Shown here in pieces: positions 36,261 through 48,646 of a stretch of DNA of 64,000 nucleotides; position 1 is the first letter of the stretch, and each line of letters opens with the position of its first letter. A program made the translations under genes and the position numbers. The notes under the pieces were generated by a model. The model made no database searches. It was not told where the DNA came from and saw only the letters and a list, made by a program, of their open reading frames with translations. The DNA is from Linepithema humile (taxonomy: Eukaryota; Arthropoda; Insecta; Hymenoptera; Formicidae): positions 8,195,001-8,259,000 of the forward strand of contig NC_090132.1 of NCBI RefSeq assembly GCF_040581485.1, given 5' to 3'.

Positions 36261-39200
36261 CCGACGATCTATTGCTGCAACGTGAATAGCACAACAGACT
36301 CCGTGCAACAATTCTAAATATTTCTCAAAGAGAGAGTATATAATATTTAAACTAATAGATAGATATTTTAGATGCAGGTGAGAGTCATTTATTTTTTTAA
36401 TTTAACGATTTTACACGTCGCACGCATAAATATGAAATATTCTCATCTTTCTTTCCACCAGATACAATTATTTATAAATTATTATTTGCCACAAATATAC
36501 GTTTCTGGATACAAAATGGATGGATTCGATTTATTTGCACAAACTTAAATAATTTAATTAGGCATTAATTTTATTCTTGAAATGTTTGAATATTCAATTT
36601 TATAACTATCTGTTTTAAATTATAGACGTTATTATTTTTTAATGAGTTTAATGAAACTTGTATCGCGCGTTTCTTTTGCACAATAGTTTTATAATTAGTT
36701 ATAGTATATCGGTATCTAAATGGAATGGAGGAATGTTAACCTAGTAACTTTCAGATATAAGAGGAAGGTGTTTGTCAGATCGAAGATGGAGGGAAAAGTC
36801 TGCTGTTGCAGATAAGAGTAGAAAAAGTAGCTGTAGCAACCAAGAGATAGAAATAGTAAAGGCGCTCTTTTATGTCGGGATGAAGAAGAAGAAAGAGGGG
36901 AAAGAGAAGTAGAAGAAGTAGAAGAAGTAGTAGAAGACGAAGAGAAGCTTATATCACCGCAGACACCGGGACTGTAATTCGACCCCTATATTTAATTTCA
37001 GTACTTTGGGGAGCCTGTGGATGGAATAGGTGGTAGAAACGAGAGGAGGAGGTAGAGGAGGAATCGTCGTTTAATCTAACCGCGCGATTCTATCTCCCTG
37101 AAATTTATCATTCGATAAATTGCATCGCCCGCGTAATACATCGAGGACTTCCTAACTGTTGTTCCGTCAATACCTCAGAAGTTCCGTTTATTGTCTGCTA
37201 TACAATATCTCCTATAAAGACATTACGAGAACATTTTTACGATATAAAACGATGAACAATTTTAATAAATAATTAGAAAGAAAAAAAATTTTTTTTTAAA
37301 TTTATATTTACATTTTGATAAATATGAAATCTTTCTCAACTTCCGTTTGTAATCTGTTTTATTTGTCATTTCAAGACTGTATCATAACGAAACAATGATT
37401 AGTTAAATTTTTTATCGCGAGTTAAAATTGTTTATTACGTTTTTACGAATAAACATTTTACAAAATACGTATTACTACAAATTCAATGCCTCGTATTCTC
37501 TCAGTCTCGTTTGAAATAAGTGCGCAAAATGGAACATTAGTGCGACTTGATGTTTTGCATCTTCTGTTGGCTTGAATGTCCGGGAAATACGTAATCGCGC
37601 GACACCTTGAAGATCGCACGCTGTTTTGTGAACGGGCAACAGGGTAATTGCTGGTTTATGAATCGTATTCTACCCCTCTTCGCGCCGCTTCTATGGCAGC
37701 TACAGTTATTTCCGTGTAATTCTCACACCCTGCTTTGCTCTTAACTTAATGTTGTTTCCCTCACTCCATTAAAAGCCACGCCACTCGGCTCGTTTCACTT
37801 CCCACACTGCGGTTGTGGCCTTGCGGTCGCACTTGGTTATACCCTCCTCACTCTTTCGAGTGTACAGACAGTCGCGTTCCATTACCTTCTTGGCCGACCA
37901 ATTCTTACCTAGTGTTCTTGCGCCGAAAAAAAAAAGATTTCAGAATTAATTGTACTTCTTGCACAAAAACTTATCTCAATTCCGAGTGTCAAAGTTTTTA
38001 CACGAATATCGTTGATAGATTTTTTATGAAGTTATACAAAATTAAATTTTTATTCTTTGCGTAAAAGTACGTAAAATATATAAAAAAATATTTTATCATT
38101 AAATAATTTAAAAATTTATATTTAAAGTTAACAGAAAAGTCAACGTGCGCGTGAGCTGGTTTATCGATTTGTTTGTTATCAGGTGCGCCAGCTAAGATCG
38201 GTTATCAATCGCGCTGTGAAACGCACGTTTCAATCACTCGGCACGTTTCACGAATTTCCCAACCTGTCGACGTGAAACGGGGAGGCAATCTGAATTCTCC
38301 CAGATCTAGTTTAGAAGTGATGACAGTTATGGATTTCGCCATCGTAGCGCCGTGCCAACCGATGATGTCGTTTGTCATCCCCTCTTCCCTTCCTCACCGC
38401 GCGACTCTCCCACGAATGGTTAGTGACAGCAACTCTCAAATATGTATCATGTATGTAAACGTGAATAAGGATGGAAATGATCAAAATATCAACTTCTAAC
38501 ATCTAATACGCAATCTGTAGCTATCTTATGAATACATTTTATGACAAGGTCTAATTATACAATATATCAATTGCACGAAACAGTCTTGCAGCAATATAAA
38601 TATGAAATCTCAATATAAATTTAGATTTTTTATCGATGATTAATGGTGAAAGATATTTACATTAGTATACATAGTATTTTTTTCCCGTTTTAAATTTGCC
38701 GCTTGATTGGTATTGAAACTTTTTTTTTTAAATTTTACCTCTATAAATTACATTAAATATTCTGCCGGCATCTGTTATTTATGTTTTGAATTTTCAGACG
38801 ATTAAATATTCATTCACGACTCAAACCTTCGAATTAATGTTCTGTGACACTTTTTAAAGAATCCTTTTCATAAACTATTGCATATGTTTGCATCTTTTTG
38901 ATTAAAAAGGCCTCTACATCACTGTCACTGAAGAAAACAGCGCTAGCATACAAACGGCATTAATTTTCCCAAAGAAATTCGTTGGTCCGTGAAAAAGTCT
39001 ACGAAAAAAAGAAATTATGCCACACGTCGTTTGTATACTTATGAGCCACGGGGTCGCACCCCAAGGACCATTGTTGCTTAGACTCCATAGCAGAAGGTAG
39101 CCACCATGCAACCATAATCCAAAAGGCGGGTTAGTCGAAATACCATCCTATTGGTGAGAGATACAACACTCACAATCAGGCATGTAATGGAGGCTATAAA

Positions 39201-39839
39201 TTTTTATAATCATGTAAAGCTTCTGCGTTTTTGCACATTCCGCATAAAATCTTGAATGTAAAAAATTAATCAATGCATTCTAAAAAGTAGAGAATACTAA
39301 TTAGATTAGCAGAGATCTAATTAGCAATAGACACTTACGAATAGCTCCGAATACAAGCACCAGAAAAAATCCAAGAGATGCCGCTCATAAATAAATGCAG
39401 GAATGTCGCACATCAAGTTTCATGCATTGCATTGCAGCGCGAAGTGCAGCTATGCCAGGGAAATGTAGACAAGAATTTACGATTGCGCGCGTACGGTCGT
39501 CGTTTCACAGTTTAAACGTAAACTCTGTTCAAAAGTTGCAATTTCCTGAACAAGGGATAATCGCTTGAATAAACGAGGCGCGTTTTGCCGTTTAAGAAAA
39601 AAGATTTATTCATACGCGTGTTTATTTTATTCATTATTGTGCTTGTAATAATTAACACGCGAATTATATAAATATAGACAATAGGCAAGAAATTTTTACC
39701 GACATAAGAGCCCACGAAAATCATTCGCAAGCGTTGCGTTGAAGCTCCTAAACATTTTTTATCGCGATAAGTGTAAAAACAGATAACGCGTATCTATATA
39801 AGATGCAACACGCGCTTAATTAAGACTTATCGTTTAAAC
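36261..39839. other. Mostly AT-rich sequence without a supported gene
   Basis: GAA-rich repeats lie at about 36885-36955. The stretch 38910-39180 is less AT-rich than its surroundings and looks different in texture. A minus frame of 65 codons (38914-39111) begins MHGGYLLLWS. I could not match it to a transposon or receptor family. GC-richer patches lie near 37600-37930 and 38150-38450. Confidence 0.35.
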
Positions 39840-40393
39840 TCCGTAATTAGATGGGGGTGATAATAAAACGAGCGAGAGATAGGCATGCACCTATCAATGA
39901 CACGTTGAAGTAGGAAGCTCCCCAAAATCCGCTCTTCACAAGCCCCACCTCACCGACTCCTTTGCCCTAGCCCGTCCCCCTTTTACCCCCGTCACAAAAT
40001 CCTGTCGTACCGCAGGCAGGGTAGAGCTGATCCCTAGGAACGCTCGGTCCACCATAGTAAATCAGGCAGTCGCAGGCGGTCCTTCTGATCTATCCGGAGC
40101 GAAGGTGCTGCGAGACGCATCAAACTTAGCCCGTCCCACTCTCTCCATCTTGAAAGTAGTGAAATAACTCCTCTAAGTAACTCTATCTAGCCTGTAGAAT
40201 CGCTTATGGCTCATAAACGCCTCGTAACTTAGCGCGGTGGCACGCGCCCCTCGAGAAATACTGCCGCGCAGTTTCCGTCCACGGTGCTCCAGTGGAGACG
40301 ACTTCGTCTTCAAGTAGCGCGAAAGTGAATTATTCTGATTGACGACAGCGGCTGCGGGCGATCTCGTCGTTTTTTAACTAATTATACATCACC
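39840..40393 (+). promoter_or_regulatory. Promoter and 5' UTR of the 40394 start exon
   Basis: CpG-containing, GC-balanced sequence flanked by AT-rich DNA, ending at a Kozak-like start. GCAGTT near 40268-40273 can serve as an initiator. About 28 bases downstream, AGACGAC resembles a downstream promoter element (RGWCGTG), with two positions off. CCATCTTG near 40147 fits a YY1/Pleiohomeotic core. No TATA box is seen. The start site is an inference. Confidence 0.35.
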
Positions 40394-40428
40394 ATGGAGG
40401 ACTTCCTTGTCAGTTGGAAAAACTGCAG
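40394..40428 (+). CDS. Probable first coding exon (MEDFLVSWKNC), product unknown
   Basis: CACCATGG is a near-ideal animal start context. Eleven codons, MEDFLVSWKNC, plus two bases (phase 2) lead to CAG followed by GTAATT at 40429. Upstream is a promoter-like block and downstream AT-rich, intron-like sequence. This combination makes it the best protein-coding exon candidate in the window. No acceptor exon in the required phase is recognised in the remaining 23 kb, so the rest of the gene would lie beyond the window after a long intron. The recursive-type site at 51462 fits that. I do not recognise the protein from its N-terminus. Confidence 0.4.
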
Positions 40429-41660
40429 GTAATTTAGCAACGTTTATCTTGATTCTTTTTGTAAATTGTTACTGCGACGAATAATGTTACGGCGTTAATA
40501 ATGTGAACTATTAAGCTCATCAGTATTTCGCGAATGAATCGGGCTTTTTAAACAGCATAAACAGAGATTTGCGAGAGCGTATGTGAGCCGTGTGAATAAA
40601 CATTTGCAACCTAAAAATATTGATAAACAGTATTGTCAATAACAAGTCGAAGCTCTGTACCGAGTAATGATATCGGTAAACAGTTACGAAAGCAAGCAAT
40701 CAATATTAAAAAATCGATATACCGTTTTGTAAAACCAGTTGCAAGTCAGCTATCACCGCGTGCAAATTCAAATCGTCTAAAAATAAATATGCGGCTTAGC
40801 TGCACGATGCTATGACATAAACGAGAAATATCGATTTCCTAACGACTGAATAGCGGAATCGTAACTTCAGAAATCCCGATAACGGGAGTTGTGAGTTCCA
40901 AAACATAATTTACAAAGTCAATTTACAACGGATTAATTAAAAACATTGATAATACCCCGACTTTAATTAATCACGCTCGGAGCGCGCGGCGGCAACGAAC
41001 GACACCGAAATTAATTAAAATTAATGAAGCATAAACGGAAGTAGCGATAACATGACGAATCGGCGGCCCCGTCGGCGTTAGCGTCGCGTCGTGGCGCGCG
41101 CATACACGCGGAACGTTATCCAAAACTAAATCTCTCGCTATTGACAAAACACTATAGCGTCTCTCTCGTCTGGCGCAGGCCGACGCGTGCTAAACAAACG
41201 TCCAATTTTCGGGCGGCGCTGCCGTTGGCTGCAATTTAAACTAAAACGAAAATGCATTATTCCCCGGCAGAGCGGCGCGATGCTGCGCCCGCAACCCGGG
41301 TTAAATCGACGAAAATAGTGAAACGCTGCGCGAAGCGGTGCGTCCACATTTACGCATACCGACGCGAGATCGCGGATGTACACGTAGAGACGATACGCGT
41401 CCTGAGTTTACATCGTTGATGTATGTTCTCGGCGGCGATCGATCTCTCTCACACGAACTGCTAATTGTGCGGCGTCATAACTCTCCGCGTGTGTCTCATC
41501 CCCTGTCTGTGCCTCCCCCGCTTGCGCCCCGTCGCCTCCATCGCGCGCGCCAGCTCACTCATCTCCACCCTGTACAAGCGCGTTAGAAATACGCGTTTGT
41601 GCGCGCTCGCCGGCAGTGACGAACGAGTATGTACTATCGCGTGCAGAGTTTACCGGGAGA
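40429..41660. other. Intron-like sequence with homeodomain-type words and a CpG-dense patch
   Basis: Downstream of the donor the sequence is AT-rich. At 40932-41027, four or five TAATTA/TTAATTAA words cluster around a CpG-rich core, compatible with a homeodomain-bound enhancer. A CpG-dense patch follows at 41040-41640, with frames open on both strands. No exon is supported. Confidence 0.35.
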
Positions 41661-44600
41661 TGTTTCCAAGTTTTTTATCGGAAATCTTTGACGAGCGGTT
41701 CTTAATTTTAAATTTATGCAGACTTTAATGTCCCGATTATTCATATTTAAATTCTATAATAATTATAAATTTTTTTATTTATTTTAATAAAATTTATAAT
41801 TATTATTTGTACAATAAAATTTATGATTTGTTAGATTACAAATTAGCAATTAGCTTCGTTGTTTATCTCTATTCTAAATATAAATTGTAGATGATTAAAG
41901 AAGTATTGCTTTCACATTACGATTAGATGCGATTATTGTAACTATTTAATAGCTTTTGTATTTAAAAGATCATGACACGTATCTTGAACACGGCGCTTCA
42001 GACAATATTAAACGAGGAAGAAATGTATCATTCACTCTGTACGATCGAGTTGATTACCTTGTTCGCGTGTGAAGAGAGCAGCGATGATAAAGGGTGTGTG
42101 AAAGCACATGGGTATATTATAGCGACGTTGTTTACGATGGTCCGCCAGTCTTTCGGACCATTGCCGATTAGCGGCCAGCCCATTTCACTTCATCATGTAC
42201 GAGCCAGCAGCGGGATCCGTTGCACGGCACGAACGGATGTTCCGTGAATTGCGATTGTTTAATCGTTCGACTATTTATCGTATTCTCAGATTCGCCCGTT
42301 GATAAATGTTCACGTAGAAAATTAATGCGCGGCTTTATCTCTGTTTAAATTGATGTCTTCCTATATTAGAAGGTAAAACTGCATGATTTTTATTATATAA
42401 ATCTTTTCTCTGTTATACATTATAATGTGTAAATTCGAATCGTCGTTTTTATTTCCACCTTATAACCGCTGGTTAAGAGCGGCGAGTGAAGCTAGACGGT
42501 GCGCCTTAAAAAGCGGTATAGAGAGAATTGCTGTAGTAGTGCTAATGTCACCCCAGCGTTGAGATAAGAAGCTCAGACAACCTCCCATTCCCTTCTGCTT
42601 TTCTTCCACCCCACGCTGAGGCACATGGTGTGAGTTATGAGGCCGATTTTTATTATTCGCGCACCTCCACCACCTCCTCCTTCTCCGTCTTACAGCCACC
42701 CAGCTCGCTTTTTCCTATCTGCGAGTGCTCATAGGCGCCGGCTGCGCAACCGGCGGAAACTTTCTCGGCGACAAGGAAGGGGTGGGACCGAGCATCACAA
42801 CGAAGTTGCGTTATAAGAAAGACGCGCGAAAAATCGAAAGAAAAATGCAACTTCTTTTTGCAGCCAGCAAGTCATAAAGCGACAGATATACGTTCGTAAG
42901 AGGAAAAGTATGATGGGGTGGAAAATTTATTTTGAAAATATATTTTGTGTGAGAAAGTAATATAATCTTTAAAATGTTAATTACATTTCCGGAATATATT
43001 TATATATAACATTTTTAATTAAATTTCTTTTGTTGAGAATAATTTGATTACTTAAAACGAATTGTTATCTTACACAATTTTTGCAGTTTAATTTAAGCGT
43101 ATTTAGCACATGAGCTTGATGCTTACATATTTATTTCTATGAAACATTCTTTTGCATATAAAATGTTTGATGTAATTTAACGATAAATTATTAGATTACA
43201 TCTGTGTAGATATATACGTTGCCAATGGAAGCTTTCGGAGTAGCCTGTAGACATTTCAGTTTCTTTCATGTAGATTCATTTCATGCGCGCCATCATTAGC
43301 AAGGATTGATCATAAGACGAGATATTTCTTGATTGCTTCATAAGAATTACAATGTGCGCCAAAACTTATGCATATATAAAGAATGAGAATTTATCGTAAA
43401 TAGGTAGTAGCAATTATACGTGGAGAAACTGTAAATGGCGATTGCTTGATAAAGTAAATTGTTTAGCATATAATAGAGGAAATTTCTTTAACATTTTTTA
43501 CAATATTCAATTAAATAATAGTTATATTTTTCTTAGTTCTGATCACCACAAACATGTGATATAAGATATGATTATTCAAGAAATATGCTCGTTTCAGTTT
43601 AATAGTTATTTTAAAATTTTTCGGAAAGTTAGATTTTTGTGGCATCATGCTTTTAACTCGCGAATATTCTTGCATGATGTAACGCTACGCAGTGCAGTAA
43701 ATTTTCTCGTATATCGCCAGTAGAGTTGCAAAGAGCATCGACGGAGGGACTGGCGGAGTGGATTCGTGCGTTTTCGTAGCCCGACGGACCACATTCTTCC
43801 TGGTAACTTTAGGCATTGTTCCTTCTGGATCTCCCTCTAGTCCTGTCCCTTCTTTGGCCCCTCTTGCTCCCATCGTCATCGTACCGCCTGGCGTCCGCCT
43901 AACCGGACCGCTTATAACAAGCTGGACGTTGGAGTACCTTTTTACCTCGACGCCCTTTTTTTCTTTCTTCTTTGTCCTTTTTTTTCGTCCGGTATCTCCG
44001 GTACAGACAAAAACGTCACCCGCGGATTTATAGCGCCCGCAGATGACCGACTGTTGTCCATGTCCACTTATGACTGTGTACTTGCTCGACCTTGAAAAAA
44101 ACCAATGGTGACGGAACGGTTCTTTCGAGATTAATTTAAACGGGATTAATTACAATAAATTTACAGCATTCTATATTTGTTAAATAATAAAAGCAATTAG
44201 AATAAAAGTAAATTTTTCAGTCCAGCAATACTCCATATTAAATAGGATATAATTAGACCATTTCCTCTGCCCTTTTTCTTTGGCATCTTTTACTTCTTAC
44301 ACATTTGTACAATAAAAAAGCGGACAAATTTATGGTTTTACAGGTCGGGTTGCGGTTACTACTCAAAAAGAGGCCAAAACTAACTGAAAGAAGTTCTTTT
44401 CAGTATTTTTCAGACATGTGGAAACTTTTCATCCTATATAGTTTTGGGTTTATAACCATGTAATAAAATCTGAACTGACATTCTGCTATTTTCCACTTTT
44501 ATGCGTTTTAGGGTCTTCAAAAAAATTTATTATATTCTCCTGCTGTGCTTAGAAAAACAATTTGTTGAACATCTGTAGAAAGTTTCAATTTTTTATGTTA

Positions 44601-45510
44601 AATTATTGCGGTTGAAAATCAATGTTCATAAAAAATACTAAACAAGGAATAAAAGAAATTACTTTTAAATTTATTAGAGAATATATTACTATAATTTTTT
44701 TATATATATTTATATAAATAACTTTGAAAAATATAAGTATCTTTGAAAAATTGGAAAAAACTTGGGAAAATCGAGAAAGAAAATACAGAGTATACTTTTT
44801 CTTTTATGACAAATTCAAACGTTTATTTGGCAGAACAGTACAATTTTCTAACGTGTGTGGAAGTATGTTTGTGATACAAGTTTCTGTAATAGTCGCTCAA
44901 GCGTGCACACGGTACTTACAATTAGTCGCAAAAGTTCGTGTTCCGCCTAATAATGGATTTGCTCACGAAGAACAAATTAGCGGAACGATATATCTTCCTG
45001 GCGCCCCTTGCGAATGCGTGTGTTCTTACACGTAAACGATTGCCCGATATTTAATCCGCGTGCATACACGCCATGGGGGATGTGCCTACTCGTGATTTCC
45101 ATGTAAACGAGAAAAAAGTACATCGTGCATTTCAATTACGCTCGAGTATATCAGTACATATGCATTCCGCGAAATATCTTATCTATAGCAAATATGTAGA
45201 GTTTGTTAACCCTGCAACTTTTAATTGATTTTTCTCTCTCGCTCTCTTTTAATTTTTTAGAATACAATTAATTATTTGGACAAAAAATAAAATATAATCT
45301 CAAAATGTGATATTCAACATAAAATATTATCATTGCTTTACAATTTTCAAGCTCCGTATTTCCTTTTCGTACAAATAATGCTGTCAATAGATATGGCCTA
45401 TGATTTGACAGAACCAATATTTCAGTTGCAAAAAATATTTCTTACCACAAATAGAAACGCATGAAACTGTTTTTATAAATCAGAAAAATCTTTTAAATCT
45501 ATAATTTGAC
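41661..45510. other. Alternating AT-rich and GC-rich sequence, no gene recognised
   Basis: GC-rich patches lie near 42120-42250 (two perfect stem-loops), 42470-42860 and 43690-44110. At 44131-44155 GATTAATTT and GGGATTAATTA fit homeodomain sites. Near 44383-44404 is a near-perfect 22-base palindrome. I recognise no coding exon. Confidence 0.4.
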
Positions 45511-47240
45511 ATGACTAAGTACTGGCGCGTCACTTGATCGCAGATAATCAGATCAACGATAACGACGCGAAAATTACAACGCGCGCAAAAGAGCGGAAGC
45601 GAGACAAACGGCATACGGTAGAAAGGAACGTGAGCAACGTACACGCGCCCGCGGATTAAAGAGTTATTTGATTCTCGGAGGCGGCCATAATTCTCTCGGG
45701 CTATTCCCGTCCCGCGCGCGCGCTCACTCGCTCGCTCGCTCGCCCACCGGAATATTTTAACATCAGGGGTGGGTGGCAGCCCGGCTGATTCTGTGCCTGG
45801 ATGAGTTTAGGTTGGGACACGAGACACATGTACCAACGCACACATGCACGCGGAATAGAATGTAGGAGGGTTGGGGGGTGAGAGTTGCGGGTCCGCAACT
45901 CCACGCAGCTGACAGCTGTTTCCTCGGTGGGCCGACCGGGCCGGTGGGGAGGATTCAGCCTAGTCGCGCCCCTTCTATAATGGCTCCCTTTTCTTCCTTC
46001 CCCTACCTGCAACAGCATGGCTGGCGCGACCATCTCTTTCTCTTTCTCTCAACTGAATCCAGTTACGTCACATCGACTCTGTCGTCGCTCCTTCTCTACG
46101 CCTCTGATGACGTCAACTCCGTGACGTAGTAGAAGCGTGGCGTCATCGTCGATAGAGCAGTCGTCGATAGAACATCGTCGACCACTAGAGACGCGCGCTA
46201 CTCGTGACACGAAACCATTACTCCGATGTGATTTGCATGTTGAACATAGGAGATGAATTAGTAGCCTTGATGTATCAATAAGAATTCTGTGCTAGGCGAT
46301 GATTAAAATAGATGGATGATACGCGCGGTGTGAAACAACTCCTAGTAAGATATAACTTCATCCGCGGGAGGAATTTGTTGGAGCAATTATGCGAATTTAA
46401 AATAATTATTTCATTAAATTTTTTTTCTTAATGTATTTTTGAATAGTAGCGAAAATGATGAGAATATCAAATGTTTAAATTCTAATTAACTTAGGCGATT
46501 AATAACGGCGATTGTAATTAGTAATAGATATTGTTACGCAAAAAGTTGTCGCGAATTGTTTGGGATGTTCGATAAAAATTAGCTTCGCAGCCTTGCCCAT
46601 CGTCAAGGTCGGTCGTATGTGTGTCGATGTCCTTCGTAACCGATTGAGAACGGAAAGGGAAAGGATCGTGGAACGGGATAGAATGACGACTCAGATAACA
46701 CACTGAATACTTTCACCACGCGAACGGTGGCAGAATCGTCAACGATAGGCAGCAATCGTAAAACAAGCGTTTTACGAGGCTCGACCGCAGAAGGGGAAAC
46801 GCCGCTATAGCGTCAGACGTTGAGTGGGGCTCTCACGGTTTACGAGCGCATAACAGACGCGTTTACGGCCGCGATCACATAGCCCCGTGCATACCTACGG
46901 CTATATAACCGGGTCCCATAACCCAGTACGGAGTAAACAAATCGTAAAGCTCGGTTTCGGATTTACTGACCTGCCGCAATACACGGAAAGCGATACGGAG
47001 AGCCAGCCAGCCAGCCGGCAGTGATAACCAGCCACTTCCCCTCTTCGGTTCTCTGGCTGAGTAAGAGGGGAACTGTCATGCTGATGGCATGCGATCGAGA
47101 TATCGCAACAAGCATGCGCGCAAAAGGGTTACGAGCCCGTAATTGTGACAAATGAAGTAGATAATAGCTCGAGATAAACTGTATTAGGACATTGACTGAA
47201 AAGACGGATTTGGTTCGCGCGCCAACTTGCGCCTTTGATA
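45511..47240. other. CpG-dense region, no gene recognised
   Basis: Strongly CpG-rich from about 45530 to 46240 and again at 46560-47240. It includes a CTCG tetranucleotide tract (45721-45744), an AGCC repeat near 46991-47008, a TATATAA word near 46902 and a 10-bp perfect stem-loop at 47036-47072. Frames up to 110 codons are open on both strands. Possibly a promoter region, but no transcript can be drawn. Confidence 0.35.
45721..45744. repeat. (CTCG)n short tandem repeat
   Basis: CTCG/CGCT units repeated about five times, following an alternating GC run. Confidence 0.8.
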
Positions 47241-48090
47241 CTTTCTATTAACGCTTTTGTGATAACGTGTACAAAGACATTTTACAAGCGATATTGTAAT
47301 CATATTATCTTCTGCGTCATCTTATGTGTTGCTTGCTGGCACAAGACACTCTTCCATATTATATATTTAAAAATATTCTTAAAAAGTAGAGCTTATATAT
47401 ATAACAAATAAATCTTGCATATATATAATAAAACTATATAAATTAGATTACTTCTATCAATTTTACGCAACGAATATGTTCTTTTGATCAATGGACTATA
47501 ATATGCGCGCGCATACGTACAGTCGGCATATATATGCCTTCATCTTTTCGGGTCCAAAACGCACCAGATCCAAATATTTATGCATTTGGCAAATTTAAAA
47601 CTATGTTTTATTAATTGATTTAATAGTTTAATTTTATAATTACATTTTTGTGTTATTTTGTGCAATTATATAATCAGTATTCTTTATCTTTTAACATATA
47701 TTTAATCTTTTATATATACTTGTGTATTTCATATACATCTATAGCTTTCAATTTGTCAAACATAACTCTAAATACTTTTATACGCACAAAGTAAAAATAT
47801 ACGAACTATTCAACCCAAAAATTTATAACTTTGCGTAATGCCAATAGTTTGATTATTGTCTACGTTTGTCGTGAAATTTCTGTGGAGATAAAATAACAAA
47901 AGTTTTTATATTAAATTGCTGTGCATTTAAAAAAAGGAAAATCGTATTACACATTAAAATGCCATTCGTTGTTGCTATTTAACAGCATATATATTTTATC
48001 GCAACTTTATTAATGAAGAAACTTTATCATAAAGAATTTTTTTAGTGAAAAAAATACAAATATTTGCAATGTTGCAATGTTGTATTGTAC
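47241..48090. other. AT-rich sequence without a gene
   Basis: Very AT-rich, stops in all frames. I see nothing in it. Confidence 0.55.
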
Positions 48091-48198
48091 TAAAAGAAAT
48101 TTCAACTTCGTGAAGCGGAAACACGGCCGAAGCTTTTGCGTACCCGTACAGAGCCGCGGAGGTGATTTATTCGAGTTAATTCCAATTCCATTGGAGCC

Positions 48199-48260
48199 GC
48201 GGGGGCAGTCAGGGGGGGAGGGAGGAGCAGAGAGGAGGCAGCCTGTGGGGTGGAGGGTGG
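48199..48260 (+). repeat. G-rich tract, G-quadruplex-prone
   Basis: Runs of five, seven, three, four and three G on the plus strand within about 60 bases. It lies about 250 bases upstream of a CCAAT word and a YY1-type site (48456-48487), which together look promoter-like. Confidence 0.6.
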
Positions 48261-48449
48261 ATATTCTTATGCAATTTGCCAGAAAGGTTCAAGAACCCGG
48301 GAGATCCCGCAATTTATCTTGCCTTATGTTACGCCGAGCCAAGGCAACGGAAGATAGATAGCGTCACTGCTTCCAACCCCCTCCTGCGCCCCGCACCGCA
48401 CCACCACGGGTCAACCACCCAAACCCCGTACAGACCCCTGCGACCCTTC

Positions 48450-48511
48450 CCCCAGCCAATGAGGGACGACCGCGGTGGCCATCTTGGATGGAGAGTTATT
48501 GAACGAAAAAG
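48450..48511 (+). promoter_or_regulatory. CCAAT and YY1/Pleiohomeotic-type sites
   Basis: GCCAAT at 48455-48460 and GGCCATCTTGG at 48477-48487, the latter a close match to the YY1/Pho core CCATNTT (established consensus). The sites are 17 bases apart and 25 bases before an ATG frame at 48512. A promoter role is an inference. Confidence 0.3.
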
Positions 48512-48646
48512 ATGAGTAAGAAACTTGTTATGGGGGTGCGTTCTCCGCGCCGTTGGGACTTGGACGAAAGAAGGCGGAGGAAGGGGGCAGACGGAGCTTG
48601 GAAGCTGCAGAGGGGTAGCTACAAGGGATTGTTGGCGCTATATTGA
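48512..48646 (+). CDS. Short open frame (44 codons), doubtful
   Basis: ATG at 48512 opens 44 codons, beginning MSKKLVMGVRSPRRWDLDE, to TGA at 48644-48646. It is rich in Arg, Lys and Gly. The start follows CCAAT and YY1-type sites and has G at +4 but no purine at -3 of note. It may be a chance frame in GC-rich DNA. No family is recognised. Confidence 0.12.
   Translation: MSKKLVMGVRSPRRWDLDERRRRKGADGAWKLQRGSYKGLLALY

Noticed and set aside
38905..39180. Possible decayed transposon or receptor fragment on the minus strand
   Set aside because: The texture differs from the flanks, but no terminal repeats, target-site duplication or protein motif can be shown.
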